Assembly: GCF_036894955.1 (NCBI RefSeq)
Contig: NZ_CP145905.1
Location: 2,312,501 to 2,376,500, forward strand
DNA: 64,000 nucleotides
Direction of reading: 5' to 3'
Source of the DNA: Paenibacillus sp. KS-LC4
GTDB lineage: Bacteria > Bacillota > Bacilli > Paenibacillales > Paenibacillaceae
In this document: positions 1 to 9,714 of the stretch, one piece after another
Layout of the letters: every line of letters begins with the position of its first letter
Numbering within the stretch: position 1 is the first letter of the stretch
Made by a program: the position numbers and the translations under genes
Notes under the pieces: model-generated
What the model saw: only the letters and a program-made list of their open reading frames with translations
What the model was told of the DNA's origin: nothing
Databases searched by the model: none

Positions 1-383
1 AATTATCTTCTGTGCTTTTTAATATGCAAAAGGTGGATCAGAAGAAGCGGGCAGACAATATGATCGAATACTTAAAGGGATTTATTAGAAATCATTTAGA
101 CGAGGATTTGTCACTGGTCAGATTGGCGGAACAAGTGCATCTGAATCCATCGTATTTGTCACGCATCTACAAACAGGAGACGGGGAGAAATCTGACGGAG
201 TTTATTGATTCCACTCGGTTAATTCAAGCAAAGGAACTGCTCAAGAGTGAAAATATTAAAATAAGCGATATTGCCCGGCGTGTAGGGTATGAATCAGCTA
301 CATCCTTTACCCGCTTTTTTAAAAAAGCAACCGGACATTCGCCACAGGAATACAGAGAAAAGTATATTTTACGAATGCCGTAA
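1..383 (+). CDS. AraC-family DNA-binding domain (5' partial)
   Basis: Only the C-terminal DNA-binding part is present. The frame is open to the left edge of the window (codons from base 3), so the GTG at 12 is probably an internal codon. The visible protein carries both helix-turn-helix units of an AraC/XylS domain: LVRLAEQVHLNPSYLSRIYK, then ISDIARRVGYESATSFTRFF, ending with the usual GHSPQEYR tail. This layout is typical of the C-terminus of YesN-type response regulators that control sugar ABC transporters, but a stand-alone AraC protein cannot be excluded because the N-terminus is missing. It is convergent with the next gene and followed by a strong terminator. Family assignment is firm; the target is unknown. 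Confidence 0.85.
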   Translation, partial: LSSVLFNMQKVDQKKRADNMIEYLKGFIRNHLDEDLSLVRLAEQVHLNPSYLSRIYKQETGRNLTEFIDSTRLIQAKELLKSENIKISDIARRVGYESATSFTRFFKKATGHSPQEYREKYILRMP

Positions 384-406
384 ATGTCAAAATCAGCTCG
401 GTGATT

Positions 407-429
407 GCCCCTATGAAGGGGCTTTTTTT
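407..429 (+). terminator. Rho-independent terminator of the AraC-type gene
   Basis: GCCCCT (407-412) pairs with AGGGGC (417-422) across an ATGA loop, followed directly by seven T residues. It lies 23 bases after the stop codon of the preceding plus-strand gene. Confidence 0.85.
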
Positions 430-435
430 CATAAT

Positions 436-473
436 AGCACGCTTGCTGCCCTTCGCTGGCCAGCAAGCGTGCT
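436..473 (-). terminator. Perfect 13-bp inverted repeat at the end of the response-regulator gene
   Basis: AGCACGCTTGCTG (436-448) and CAGCAAGCGTGCT (461-473) form a perfect stem that starts at the stop codon of the minus-strand gene. There is no good T-run after it in the minus direction, so it may act as a weak terminator or as an mRNA 3'-end stabiliser between two convergent genes. Confidence 0.6.
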
Positions 474-2077
474 CACATAGATTTGCGATATTCGTTGGGA
501 GACATGCCGGAGGCGTTGCGGAACAGCTTAATAAAGTAGCTGGTATGCTCATAGCCTAGCTGCTCCGCGATTTCGACCACGGTCATGTCGGATTGATTCA
601 ATAGCTCCTTTGCCTTCTCCATCTTCGTCCGCGTGACAAATTCGACGAAGGTTTCCCCGGTTTCCTGCTTGAAAATACGGCTGAAATGCGAAGGATTCAA
701 ATTCAACCGATGGGCCATTTCATCCATGGCGATTTTCTCCCCGATATGGGTTTGAATGTAGCGTTGGGCTTCAGCGATCTCCCTCCGTACCGTATGGTCG
801 CGCAGCATCTGAATATCGGCAGCCTTCTCTTCGAGAAAAATTTGCAGCCATTCCAATAGATGCTTCAGCGTTTCAATAGAAGCAATTTGCTGCTGCTGCT
901 GCTCACTATTGAAGTTGATCACGAAGTTTTGCATTACCGTATATTTGAGCTCAAGCTCCAATGCCATTTTTAGTACCCAGCTTTTCACAGATTCGACCGG
1001 ATATACCCCATCTTGAATGAAGGCTCCCCATCGCGTGACCGTAGCTGAAATGAGCGCCTTTTCTCCCCCAAGCATACTGTCCTTCAGCTCCTGAAAGGCC
1101 TTGGCATAATGCAGAAACAAATCCTCCTTCGTCGTTTGGAGCGGCTGCAGCTCTGCATAGACGAGCTCTCCTGCATAGAATCGGAACAGCTTCACATTCA
1201 TTAAGTCCTGTAATTGCTTCTTCAATTGTTGGAAATCTTGAGCTACATCACCGCGATAGAAGGATATCCCAATTCCGAGGTGTCGGTGCACTAATTGTTG
1301 AACACGCTTTAGCTCCGTTCGGATATCCTCATGAAGATTGCGTTTTAGTGTGGTCGGGAAAGGAAACAGCAGGAAGTATTGGCGTTCGTTCGGTACAAGC
1401 AAAATAACACCTTCGTATTGAACGACTTCCTGCAAGGCGTTGTCGATGACGAATTGCATATTCATGGCTCCGCCAAACCGACTTTCAAGCTCGAATGAGC
1501 GCTCCGGCAGTACCGCAACAGGCAGGTAGGGCATGCCATCACGGAGATGAATGCCCATTCGCTCGGCCTCGTCATTCCACTCCGCTTCGTTCCATATGGG
1601 CTGCTCCAGCAGCTTGCGAATGAATCGGGTATGAATGACGGATAAATTTTGCTGCACGACGTTTTGCAACTGGAGACGGCTGATCTCAGCCTGCTTCTCT
1701 TCAGCTAACGTGCATGCAAGCTGCTCCAAAACCGTAACGACATGCTCCATGCGAAGGCTTTCCTTTAAGATATAATCATTGACGTTAAGCTTAACAGCTC
1801 TTTGGGCATATTGAAAATCCTCATGACAGGATAAAATAATCGTTTTCAAACGAGGATTCGCTTCGCGCGCCTTCTCGATGAGAGCAAGACCGTCCATCAC
1901 GGGCATGCCAATATCCGTTATGAGAATATCGGGTTGTTGGTTTTGACAGGCTTCCCATGCTTCACCTCCGTTGGAGCAGAGTGCGGAAAGCTCAAAGCCA
2001 AGCTTGGTCCAAGGTATGATATGACTTAAATAATCCAGCACCGGGTAATGGTCGTCTGCAATAATGACTTTAAACAT
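473..2077 (-). CDS. YesN-type response regulator (REC + AraC HTH)
   Basis: Transcriptional response regulator, 534 residues. The N-terminal receiver domain (about 1-120) has the acidic pair in IIADDHYP, the phospho-acceptor Asp in ILITDIGMP (D55 from this start) and the conserved Lys in YILKES. The last 100 or so residues form an AraC-type double HTH (MAHRLNLNPSHFSRIFKQ; VVEIAEQLGYEHTSYFIKLF). The long middle part is the variable YesN linker. An in-frame GTG lies at 2086, but ATG at 2077 has an AGGTG ribosome site six bases upstream and is preferred. The gene overlaps the end of the upstream sensor-kinase gene by 8 bases, so the pair is translated together. It probably activates the divergent sugar-uptake genes at 4065-9114. 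Family is certain; target is inferred from position. Confidence 0.9.
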   Translation of the reverse strand: MFKVIIADDHYPVLDYLSHIIPWTKLGFELSALCSNGGEAWEACQNQQPDILITDIGMPVMDGLALIEKAREANPRLKTIILSCHEDFQYAQRAVKLNVNDYILKESLRMEHVVTVLEQLACTLAEEKQAEISRLQLQNVVQQNLSVIHTRFIRKLLEQPIWNEAEWNDEAERMGIHLRDGMPYLPVAVLPERSFELESRFGGAMNMQFVIDNALQEVVQYEGVILLVPNERQYFLLFPFPTTLKRNLHEDIRTELKRVQQLVHRHLGIGISFYRGDVAQDFQQLKKQLQDLMNVKLFRFYAGELVYAELQPLQTTKEDLFLHYAKAFQELKDSMLGGEKALISATVTRWGAFIQDGVYPVESVKSWVLKMALELELKYTVMQNFVINFNSEQQQQQIASIETLKHLLEWLQIFLEEKAADIQMLRDHTVRREIAEAQRYIQTHIGEKIAMDEMAHRLNLNPSHFSRIFKQETGETFVEFVTRTKMEKAKELLNQSDMTVVEIAEQLGYEHTSYFIKLFRNASGMSPNEYRKSM

Positions 2078-3875
2078 GGTGTTCACCTACCTCTACAGAT
2101 TCAGCTGGCTCAGCAGCAGGAAAGAGTAAAACGATGGTTGTTCGTTTGCCATACACGCTATCAATGTCCATCTCAAACTGGTCACTGTATAAGAGCTTCA
2201 AACGGCTGTACACATTAAATAATCCGATTCCCGAGGCGACTGCTCGTTCCTCCGCAATCATTTGCTCAATGACGTCCCGTTTTTGAACATTGAAGCGACT
2301 TTTCAAATGCCGAAGCGTTTCCGGTGTCATGCCTAGACCATTGTCTTCGATTGTAATACGCAGCATATGGGCATCTGTCGCTACCTTAATCGTAATGATA
2401 CCACCGCTCTGCGTAAATCCATGCTTATAAGCATTTTCGATAATGGGCTGCAAAATAAATCGAGGTACGGTTATCGTTAGCGGGTCTGGCTGAATGTCCA
2501 GGTGACACTCCGTCGGGAATCTCATCGTATATTTCATTAAATCAATATACTGCATCGTCGTTTCGATCTCGGCATACAGCGTTACGAATTCATTTTGCCT
2601 CATTAAGCTTGCCCGCAGCAGTGAGGCTAAGGAGCCGACAACATGGGCGGTGTCTTCATCATGCTTCATTAATAGCTTCAAGCGTATGGAGCTTAGGATA
2701 TTGAACAAAAAGTGCGGATGTACTTGCGCCTGCAGCATCGCCATTTCCGCTTGCCTCTTTAATTGTTGCTCGATCTCTACCTGCTGGAGCATCTGCTGAA
2801 TCCGATCCAGCATCGTGTCGAAGGAGCGTCCCAAACGCCCAATTTCGTCACGGCCGCGAATATTGGAGCGATAGTGCAAATCCCCTGCTTCTACCTTCTT
2901 TACGGCCTCGCCCAGCAATCGAACCGGTTTCGTGAATCTACCCAATAGATAGGTCAAAGCAAATAAGAAAAAAACGGCAAACAACGATTGGAGCAATAAG
3001 GCAGGCTGATAGAAGGTATTTAATTTACCGGTAAGCTGCTCATAAGGCGCCAAGCTGACGAGTCTCCAGTCCGCATAACGCAGTGGAAGCGAAAGATGAA
3101 TTTGATTTTCTCCACGCAGCTGAATAAAGCTTGGTGAAGAGCTTGCCTCCTCGTTCATAATCGTGTCGAAGGACTGTCCTATGATGTCAGCGTTCCGATT
3201 GGATAAAATGATATTCTCGTCACTCAGCAGGTAAACATCCTCTTCCAGATCAGCGAACAGATCCCGAATGGAATCTTCCGTTCGACTGACAATTAGATAG
3301 GCAAAGGGGGCTTGATTAATAGCCTCCGTTAATGCCCGAGCGGTCAAATAAACATAGCCTTGATCATGATTCAGCGGCGGCAAGTAGTTCCGCAATCCAC
3401 CCAAAAACAACGTCTCGTAGGCCGTCAGTCGGGATGCTCTGCCAAACCAGTCTTGCTGCGCAAATTGCTGAGGCTCGAAATCATAAAAGGAATAATCGGA
3501 ATAAGCACGGCCATCCCTTGTCAGCAAAGTTAGCCGTAAATCCGGCTTCTCTCCCGCAATTTGCTCTAACCGTGTCGTTAGCTGTCTGGCCGCACTTGGA
3601 TGATCCCGGGCTTCCTCCAGCAAGGTTTTAATCTCGGGATCGAATTGGACGAAGTTTGAGATGGACACAAGCTCCTCCATAATGGCATTGGCTTGAGATT
3701 GCACAATGGCAAGAGATTGCGTTGCTTTCTCAAGGGTATGCTCTCGAATAATTAACTTAGAGTAGTAGCTGCTAATATACAGCATAGCTACCGTAGGCAA
3801 TACCAGACAGGCAATCGATGTCAGAATTAGCTTTTGCCGCAAGGATAAATGCTTTAGCTTTAATATAACACGCAT
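2070..3875 (-). CDS. YesM-type sensor histidine kinase
   Basis: Membrane sensor kinase of 601 residues, partner of the response regulator that follows it. A first membrane helix (about 14-35) and a second (about 288-308) flank an extracytoplasmic sensor region of about 250 residues. Then come HAMP (about 310-362), the His_kinase phospho-acceptor motif HPHFLFNILSSI, and an HATPase domain with N box IIENAYKHGF, DNGLGM and GIGLFNVYSRL. This is the LytS/YesM (HPK7/8) type that usually senses extracellular sugars or their binding proteins. It is transcribed divergently from the permease gene at 4065; the 190-base gap between them must hold both promoters. Ligand unknown; glucuronide-containing oligosaccharides are a reasonable guess because of the neighbouring beta-glucuronidase. 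Confidence 0.9.
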   Translation of the reverse strand: MRVILKLKHLSLRQKLILTSIACLVLPTVAMLYISSYYSKLIIREHTLEKATQSLAIVQSQANAIMEELVSISNFVQFDPEIKTLLEEARDHPSAARQLTTRLEQIAGEKPDLRLTLLTRDGRAYSDYSFYDFEPQQFAQQDWFGRASRLTAYETLFLGGLRNYLPPLNHDQGYVYLTARALTEAINQAPFAYLIVSRTEDSIRDLFADLEEDVYLLSDENIILSNRNADIIGQSFDTIMNEEASSSPSFIQLRGENQIHLSLPLRYADWRLVSLAPYEQLTGKLNTFYQPALLLQSLFAVFFLFALTYLLGRFTKPVRLLGEAVKKVEAGDLHYRSNIRGRDEIGRLGRSFDTMLDRIQQMLQQVEIEQQLKRQAEMAMLQAQVHPHFLFNILSSIRLKLLMKHDEDTAHVVGSLASLLRASLMRQNEFVTLYAEIETTMQYIDLMKYTMRFPTECHLDIQPDPLTITVPRFILQPIIENAYKHGFTQSGGIITIKVATDAHMLRITIEDNGLGMTPETLRHLKSRFNVQKRDVIEQMIAEERAVASGIGLFNVYSRLKLLYSDQFEMDIDSVYGKRTTIVLLFPAAEPAESVEVGEHHV

Positions 3876-4034
3876 GATATTGTGTCACCCCTCGTTGCCA
3901 TTCTTCTTTATAAAGCAATACTACAGCATGCGGATGAACGATTCATTCAACATTTTTTGCAATGAAGGAAAAAATATCGCAAAACTTTTTTGTTTTAGAA
4001 AAAATCGTTGCATGTTTGCCTGGAACGCGCCACC

Positions 4035-4040
4035 TATAAT
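4035..4040 (+). promoter_or_regulatory. Candidate -10 box of the sugar ABC/uidA operon
   Basis: A perfect TATAAT lies 25 bases before the GTG start chosen for the first permease gene. No good -35 is found at 17 bases, only a TTGCAT at 21 bases, as expected if an activator such as the divergent YesN-type regulator is needed. A longer reading frame from TTG at 4008 would place the start codon upstream of this box, which argues against that start. Confidence 0.4.
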
Positions 4041-4064
4041 GAGGAAGACAGAGAGGACAGTGAG

Positions 4065-5018
4065 GTGGCAAATTTGGAGCAGACAAAGAGAAGTGGTTTG
4101 GATCAGGGGGCAAAAACAGGCAAGACACTCCGAATCCGCAAGCAAGGGTTTTACGACATGCTTAATGGTTATTTATTTATTTCGCCCATGTTGGTATTGA
4201 CTATGACGCTGGTCGTAATTCCGATCATTTTGTCAGGGCTAATCAGTTTTACCGAGTGGAACTTCATCGCAGGGCTTGATGGGCTAAACTTTATCGGCTT
4301 TGAGAATTATGACAAATTGCTGCATGATGAAGGGTTCCATCGTGCGCTTCGGAACAATGTCATTATGATTGCGGTCGTGCCCGTATCGATGTTTTTCGCG
4401 CTGGTGCTTGCGGCTTTGATTAACACAGCGACCTACTTTAAAGATTTCTTCAAAGTTATCTACTTTATGCCTTTTATTTCAAGCTTCGTCGCAATCGCTT
4501 TATTATGGCGAGTATTATTTCATCCCAACAGCGGACCGATTAACGGATTTTTGCGAGCGATAGGCATTGAGAATCCGCCGCTTTGGCTGGCGGACCCGCA
4601 ATTCGCGCTGATTGCCGTCATGATTATTATGGTGTGGACTTCGCTTGGTTTTAATATGGTCATTTATTTGGCAGGCTTGCAGGGGATACCGAAGGATATT
4701 TACGAGGCGGCCGATGTAGATGGCGCTTCTCCTCTGAGGCAGTTTTTCACGATTACCTTGCCTATGCTTACTCCGACAACGTTCTTTTTGCTCATAACAG
4801 GAGTGGTTGGCTCGTTCAAGGTGTTCGATCTCATTATGGTGTTGACTAGCGGCGGCCCTGCCGGCTCTACCTCGGTTATCGTTTATTACCTTTACGAAGC
4901 GGCGTTTGTTAACCTGCAATCCGGTTATGCGTCTGCGATGGGTATCGTGCTGCTGCTCCTGATCTTATTCGTGACGCTAATTCAATGGATAGGTCAGAAG
5001 AAATGGGTAAATTACTAG
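4065..5018 (+). CDS. Sugar ABC transporter permease (MalF/UgpA type)
   Basis: Integral membrane subunit of a CUT1-family carbohydrate importer, 317 residues. About six membrane helices are visible (for example LFISPMLVLTMTLVVIPIIL and a C-terminal MGIVLLLLILFVTLIQ). The EAA loop EAADVDGASPLRQFFTITLP, which contacts the ATPase, lies in the last third. The GTG at 4065 is preferred to an in-frame TTG at 4008 because a TATAAT box falls between them. It is followed 13 bases later by the second permease, then by the binding protein and beta-glucuronidase. No ATPase is encoded here, so it probably uses a shared MsmX/UgpC-type ATPase encoded elsewhere, as is common in this family. Substrate inferred as a glucuronide oligosaccharide. 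Confidence 0.9.
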   Translation: MANLEQTKRSGLDQGAKTGKTLRIRKQGFYDMLNGYLFISPMLVLTMTLVVIPIILSGLISFTEWNFIAGLDGLNFIGFENYDKLLHDEGFHRALRNNVIMIAVVPVSMFFALVLAALINTATYFKDFFKVIYFMPFISSFVAIALLWRVLFHPNSGPINGFLRAIGIENPPLWLADPQFALIAVMIIMVWTSLGFNMVIYLAGLQGIPKDIYEAADVDGASPLRQFFTITLPMLTPTTFFLLITGVVGSFKVFDLIMVLTSGGPAGSTSVIVYYLYEAAFVNLQSGYASAMGIVLLLLILFVTLIQWIGQKKWVNY

Positions 5019-5031
5019 GGGGAATACACAT

Positions 5032-5862
5032 ATGCAATCCGTCAGCGTGAGCCGTCTGATCATCACGGCTCTAATGGGAATCGTCGGGATATTTTTTATC
5101 CTCCCATTCATTTGGATGTTATCGGCCTCGTTCAAGCCTGAACTTGATGTCATGACCTATCCCATACAATGGATTCCAAAAACATGGTATATGATAGAAA
5201 ATTACACACAGGTCTGGTCGGGTGCTGTTCCTTTCACGCTTTATTACTTAAACAGCATTAAAGTGACACTAATGGCTACTGCCCTGTCATTAATCATTTC
5301 GGCTATGGCCGCTTATGGATTTTCCAAGGTGATCTTCAAAGGCCGGGAAGCTATGTTTATCTTAGTGCTCGCTACTTACATGATTCCGTCTCAGGCCATC
5401 CTTGTGCCGCAGTTTATGATGTTTCGCTGGCTTGGCCTGTTCGATAGCCATTTCGGTCTTGTGCTGCTTGCGGCATCGGGAGTATTAGGCACGTTTTTGC
5501 TGCGCCAGTTTTTTATGAGCGTCCATAATGAGATTATCGAATCTGCGCGAATCGACGGCGCGAATCACTGGATTATTTTCTTCCGAATCGGGCTGCCGTT
5601 AGTTAAGCCTGCGCTCGCGACTTATATGATTTTGCGATTCATTTGGACATGGAACGATTATCAGAATCCTCTCATTTTCCTGCGCTCTGAAGCCTTGTTC
5701 ACGCTTCAGCTGGGAATTCGGAAGTTTGCCGATTTTAATGGAGAGTTTTATTCGCTTATGATGGCGGGTGCCGTCTCTGCGATCTTACCACTGTTGATCA
5801 TCTTCATTGTAGGCCAGAAACAAGTTATTGAAGGCGTGGCCTCAGGAAGTGTCAAAGGATAG
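5032..5862 (+). CDS. Sugar ABC transporter permease (MalG type)
   Basis: Second membrane subunit of the CUT1 importer, 276 residues, about six helices. The EAA loop is ESARIDGANHWIIFFRIGLP, and the C-terminus ends VIEGVASGSVKG, a signature of MalG-type permeases. Start ATG at 5032 follows GGGGGAA at a good distance. It lies between the first permease and the solute-binding lipoprotein in one operon and forms the heterodimeric channel with the first permease. Confidence 0.92.
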   Translation: MQSVSVSRLIITALMGIVGIFFILPFIWMLSASFKPELDVMTYPIQWIPKTWYMIENYTQVWSGAVPFTLYYLNSIKVTLMATALSLIISAMAAYGFSKVIFKGREAMFILVLATYMIPSQAILVPQFMMFRWLGLFDSHFGLVLLAASGVLGTFLLRQFFMSVHNEIIESARIDGANHWIIFFRIGLPLVKPALATYMILRFIWTWNDYQNPLIFLRSEALFTLQLGIRKFADFNGEFYSLMMAGAVSAILPLLIIFIVGQKQVIEGVASGSVKG

Positions 5863-5889
5863 ATAACGATTATTCAAGGGGGAATTTCA

Positions 5890-7245
5890 ATGTTAAAGAA
5901 AAAATGGATTCAAGTGACTGCCGCTTCAGTTTTGGTTGCGCTTGCAGCATCAGCATGCTCAACGGCAGGCGGCAATAATACGGCGGCGGAGACGGGAGGC
6001 AAGAACTCTTCAGACGGGGCAGTCACCACCATTAAATTGCATACTTGGTACCCAAAGAAAGCTGATAATTGGGATATCGTAATCGAGGAGTTCGAGAAGA
6101 AGCATCCAGAGATCAAGGTGGAATTCAACTCCGCAGAGGACAATAACTCGAATGAATATTATAAAAAGCTGGATTTAGCTGCGGCCTCTGGCGATGATCT
6201 GGATGTTATTATGTTTAGCAATATGTCATTTCTCAGCCAGCGCGCCGAGCTAGGCCTATTGGAGCCAGTGGATACGTATATCGAGAAGGAAGGCTTCTCT
6301 CTAATGGACGAGTATTCCTCGGACACACGCATCAAGGATGTCACCTATGGCTTGCCAGGCAAGCTTGCTACACCTATGGTTTTCATCAATGAGAGCCGGC
6401 TCAAGGAAGCGGGACTGCAGCTCCCGAAGAATTGGACCTGGGATCAGTATATGGAGTATGCCAAGGCAATGACGACGACGGCAAACGGCAAAACGCAATA
6501 CGGCACCTATTTCCACAGCTGGATTCAATTCGGTTATTTCATTCAGAATATGGGGCAATCGTCTACCGGAGCCAATCTCACGACGGACGATGGCTTGAAA
6601 GCAAACATTGATACACCGGGAATCAGGAAGTCATTGGAGGTTCGTCTTCAAGGGGAACGAGAAGGCTCTGCGACGCCATATTCGGAAATTGTAAGCCAAA
6701 AGCTGAATTACCGCCCTCAATACTTTAACCAAGATACGAGCATGATTACGATGGCATCATTTTTGGTGCCGGAAGCCGGGGGAACGGAGCAAGTACCTGC
6801 AACGTTCAAAACCGTGTTCGCACCACTTCCGACGATGAATGCAGGAGATCCGATCACAGGCAACGTCAGCGGCGACGTATTGGGCATATACAGCAAGTCC
6901 AAGCATAAGGATGCGGCTTACACCTTTATCCGCTGGTTCACAACGGAAGGAATCGTGCTGCAAGGCAAAAACTTCCCTTCATGGAAAAAAGCCGATCTGA
7001 ACAAGGTTGTAGACAGCATCATTGCGGGCACGAAAACGCCTGAAAACATTGATAAGGAATCCTTAATGTATGTTCTCGAAAACACGAAGCAGACTACCCC
7101 AGCTGTCGCTGTTCCTTACCATGCAGAATTAGAGAAGGTATTCCTGGAGGAATTTGATAAAATGATGTTATCCGGCGTCGATATCGATACGACGATTCGC
7201 AATGCCGAAGAAAAGATTCAGAAAATTATTGATTCCAAGCAGTAA
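5890..7245 (+). CDS. Sugar-binding lipoprotein of the ABC importer
   Basis: Extracellular solute-binding protein family 1, 451 residues. An N-terminal signal peptide ends in a lipobox (LAASAC, Cys23), so the mature protein is lipid-anchored on the outer face of the membrane. A Gly/Asn/Thr-rich linker follows, then the binding fold starting TTIKLHTWYPKK. It captures the substrate for the two permeases just upstream. Start ATG has AAGGGGG seven bases upstream. A hairpin after the stop codon separates it from the beta-glucuronidase gene and probably keeps this gene's message more abundant than its neighbours. Substrate not determinable from sequence; context suggests beta-glucuronides. Confidence 0.92.
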   Translation: MLKKKWIQVTAASVLVALAASACSTAGGNNTAAETGGKNSSDGAVTTIKLHTWYPKKADNWDIVIEEFEKKHPEIKVEFNSAEDNNSNEYYKKLDLAAASGDDLDVIMFSNMSFLSQRAELGLLEPVDTYIEKEGFSLMDEYSSDTRIKDVTYGLPGKLATPMVFINESRLKEAGLQLPKNWTWDQYMEYAKAMTTTANGKTQYGTYFHSWIQFGYFIQNMGQSSTGANLTTDDGLKANIDTPGIRKSLEVRLQGEREGSATPYSEIVSQKLNYRPQYFNQDTSMITMASFLVPEAGGTEQVPATFKTVFAPLPTMNAGDPITGNVSGDVLGIYSKSKHKDAAYTFIRWFTTEGIVLQGKNFPSWKKADLNKVVDSIIAGTKTPENIDKESLMYVLENTKQTTPAVAVPYHAELEKVFLEEFDKMMLSGVDIDTTIRNAEEKIQKIIDSKQ

Positions 7246-7253
7246 AAAAATGA

Positions 7254-7290
7254 TGTGCAGCGCGGATCGTTATTCGCGCTGCACATTTAT
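7254..7290 (+). terminator. Intercistronic hairpin between binding protein and uidA
   Basis: TGTGCAGCGCG (7254-7264) pairs perfectly with CGCGCTGCACA (7275-7285), followed by TTTATTAT. The short, interrupted T-tract suggests a leaky terminator or a message stabiliser rather than a full stop. Confidence 0.6.
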
Positions 7291-7314
7291 TATCCATTAT
7301 GAGGAGTGATAAGG

Positions 7315-9114
7315 ATGCTATACCCTATTAATACGTCTTCTCGCAGCGTTATCGACTTGTCCGGCATTTGGAATTTCAAAACAGATCCCGGAGTCGGTTT
7401 ACGGGAAGGCTGGCACATGCAGCCGCTAAGCGACACGATTGCAATGGCTGTTCCGTCTTCTTATAACGATATCGGCGTTAACGCCGATATCCGAAATCAT
7501 GTAGGATGGGTTTGGTACGAGCGGGAAATCATTATTCCGAAGACGCTGGCCTCGCAGCGAATCGTGCTTCGGTTCAGCTCGGCCACTCATGAAGCGAAGG
7601 TGTATGTGAATGGAACGCTGGCCGTAGAGCACACAGGCGGCTTTACACCGTTCGAGGTCGAACTTAACAGTCATCTGCTGCCGCATAAAAATAGGCTTAC
7701 TGTCGCCGTCAATAATATTTTGGACGAATCGACGCTGCCCGTGGGACATTTCATGGAGCGCGAGATTGAAGGGGTGGGCAAGGTCGCTCGAAATAATCCC
7801 AATTTCGATTTCTTTAACTATGCGGGACTGCATCGTCCTGTGAAAATTTACACGACGCCTTACAGCTTTATACAAGATGTACAGATTACATCTAGCGTCA
7901 AGGCTGACGGCTCCGCGGAAGTGAGCTGCAAGGTTGACAGCACCGGAGAGTCCGACGTGCGTATCAGCATTCTGGATGAAGCGGGAAGCATCGTTGCCCA
8001 AGGAGAAGGAGCACAAGGGAGCTTCCTGCTGGCGGAGGCTAAGCTTTGGGAGCCTATGAATGCTTATTTGTACACGTTAAAGGTGGAGCTGGTTCAAGGA
8101 GGAGAAAGCATTGATGAGTATGATCAGCCCTTCGGCATCCGAACTGTCGAAGTGGCGGGCGGCAAATTCCTGATCAATGGCAAGCCGTTCTACTTCAAGG
8201 GCTTCGGCAAGCACGAGGATTCGCCGATTCATGGACGTGGCATTAACGAGGCGGCCAATGTCATGGACTTTCGTTTAATGAAGTGGATGGGTGCCAACTC
8301 GTTCCGTACATCCCATTATCCTTATTCGGAAGAAATTATGAGACTGGCTGACAGGGAAGGCTTCGTCGTGATCGACGAGGTGGCTGCCGTCGGTCTGCAT
8401 TTGAATTTTATTCCAACGCTGACGGGTGGAAAGCGACGGGAAACGTGGAAAGAGCTGAGAACCTATGAAGCGCATCGGGAAGCCATTCGCGAGCTAATTG
8501 CGAGAGATAAGAATCATGCATGCGTTGTGATGTGGTCTATCGCCAATGAGCCGGCGACTTCTGAGGAAGGCGCGCGCGAGTACTTCGAGCCGCTAATTCG
8601 CTATGCGAAGGAATGTGACCCGCAAGGACGTCCCGTCACAGTGGTAACGCTTCAGGAAGGGAGCCCGGAGCATTGCAAGGTATCGGATCTGGTAGATGTT
8701 CTCTGCTTGAATCGGTATTACGGCTGGTACGTTGAAGGCGGGGAATGGGCTATTGCAAAATCGAGACTTCGCAAGGAGCTCCAAGGCTGGATGGAGCGTT
8801 GCCCAGAGAAGCCAATCATTATGACGGAATATGGCGCGGATACGATCGCAGGCTTCCATGATGTTGATCCCGTCATGTTTACCGAGGAATTTCAGACCGA
8901 ATTTTTACGGGCGAATCATGAGATGTTCGACGAGTGCAGCCATTTTGTCGGCGAGCATGTATGGAACTTTGCCGATTTCAACACCAGTCAGGGCATCTTC
9001 CGCGTTCAAGGCAATAAAAAAGGGGTATTTACGCGTGACCGCAAGCCAAAATTAGCAGCACACGAGCTGAAGAAACGCTGGGAAGCCATTCCAGACTATT
9101 ATTATAAGGGTTAG
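7315..9114 (+). CDS. uidA: Beta-glucuronidase (GH2)
   Basis: Hydrolyses beta-D-glucuronides in the cytoplasm (EC 3.2.1.31). It has 599 residues, close to the E. coli enzyme, and opens with [10 protein letters not shown] then LSGIWNF as in UidA. Domains in order are the sugar-binding jelly roll, an immunoglobulin-like domain and the TIM barrel. The acid/base Glu is in WSIANEPAT (about 412) and the nucleophile in [12 protein letters not shown] (about 505). The Asn-x-Lys pair of true glucuronidases, which recognises the carboxylate, is present in [14 protein letters not shown] (N567, K569), so this is not a beta-galactosidase. An in-frame GTG at 7306 exists, but ATG 7315 has GAGGAG upstream. It ends the importer operon, so the imported substrate is probably a glucuronide. 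No uronate isomerase genes lie nearby. Confidence 0.95.
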   Translation: MLYPINTSSRSVIDLSGIWNFKTDPGVGLREGWHMQPLSDTIAMAVPSSYNDIGVNADIRNHVGWVWYEREIIIPKTLASQRIVLRFSSATHEAKVYVNGTLAVEHTGGFTPFEVELNSHLLPHKNRLTVAVNNILDESTLPVGHFMEREIEGVGKVARNNPNFDFFNYAGLHRPVKIYTTPYSFIQDVQITSSVKADGSAEVSCKVDSTGESDVRISILDEAGSIVAQGEGAQGSFLLAEAKLWEPMNAYLYTLKVELVQGGESIDEYDQPFGIRTVEVAGGKFLINGKPFYFKGFGKHEDSPIHGRGINEAANVMDFRLMKWMGANSFRTSHYPYSEEIMRLADREGFVVIDEVAAVGLHLNFIPTLTGGKRRETWKELRTYEAHREAIRELIARDKNHACVVMWSIANEPATSEEGAREYFEPLIRYAKECDPQGRPVTVVTLQEGSPEHCKVSDLVDVLCLNRYYGWYVEGGEWAIAKSRLRKELQGWMERCPEKPIIMTEYGADTIAGFHDVDPVMFTEEFQTEFLRANHEMFDECSHFVGEHVWNFADFNTSQGIFRVQGNKKGVFTRDRKPKLAAHELKKRWEAIPDYYYKG

Positions 9115-9291
9115 CCCGTTTTCCAGTCCTAATTTTTAATACTTTGATGATTCATCACACCCTATATATGGTTAAGCTGCATCTATCATTTTGTGGATGT
9201 TTGCTTTACTCTCGAAAATGTGTTCGCCAAGCTTGCCTTGACATATGGCATTTAGAAGAAAGGTAAGGGTCCATATCTTGTTTGTTCGTGA

Positions 9292-9331
9292 GTCTCCGCG
9301 CACCGATAGGGTCGATGCGCGGAGGCTTTTT
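9292..9331 (+). terminator. Rho-independent terminator after uidA region
   Basis: CTCCGCGCA (9294-9302) pairs with TGCGCGGAG (9316-9324), extended by G-T and G-C pairs, then TTTTT. It lies about 180 bases after uidA. Apart from this hairpin I see nothing in 9115-9517. Confidence 0.8.
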
Positions 9332-9517
9332 GTCGTGTGGCGGCGAGGGAAGCGATTGTTGTGACATGTGTACAAGGCAATTGTATTCAACCCAAATTCA
9401 AGGGGAAATTGCACGTCTCTTTTTGGTAAGTATTGAAAAATGAAATTTACAAACGAAAAATATGATATTTTCAGGAACACTATTAATATAAAAACATTTA
9501 GTTAATTCGAAAAATGT

Positions 9518-9688
9518 TTAAGGTCGAATTAGAATTTGCGTAATAGAACTTATAATACCGATAGTTCCTGCTATTATCAGGATAATAGATGTTTTCTTTT
9601 GTGAGGTATCTGTAATTAATTTGAAGACACCTAATCCCACAAGAACAACAGCTATAAATAAATTAATGTATACAAGCCAGATGCTCAT
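9518..9688 (-). CDS. Two-helix membrane microprotein (unknown)
   Basis: A 56-residue protein made almost entirely of two hydrophobic segments: LVYINLFIAVVLVGLGVFKL and, after a short polar turn TDTSQKK, TSIILIIAGTIGIISSITQI. The frame can be extended 14 codons upstream, but ATG at 9688 has a perfect GGAGGT site six bases before it, which decides the start. I do not recognise a family. It lies immediately downstream, on the same strand, of an open stretch (9715-9855) that reads like a secreted peptide, so it might be an immunity or partner protein; that link is speculative. The surrounding DNA is AT-rich compared with the flanking genes. Confidence 0.6.
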   Translation of the reverse strand: MSIWLVYINLFIAVVLVGLGVFKLITDTSQKKTSIILIIAGTIGIISSITQILIRP

Positions 9689-9714
9689 TTTAATACCTCC
9701 AAGCTTCAAAGATC

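Noticed and set aside
4008..4064. N-terminal extension of the first permease from TTG 4008
   Set aside because: A TATAAT box lies inside it and the residues are unlike permease N-termini; GTG 4065 is preferred.
3874..4200. ORF overlapping the permease start in another frame
   Set aside because: Spans the divergent promoter region and lacks domain features.
9172..9480. 102-codon minus-strand ORF after uidA
   Set aside because: Crosses a clear terminator hairpin and shows no protein-like pattern.
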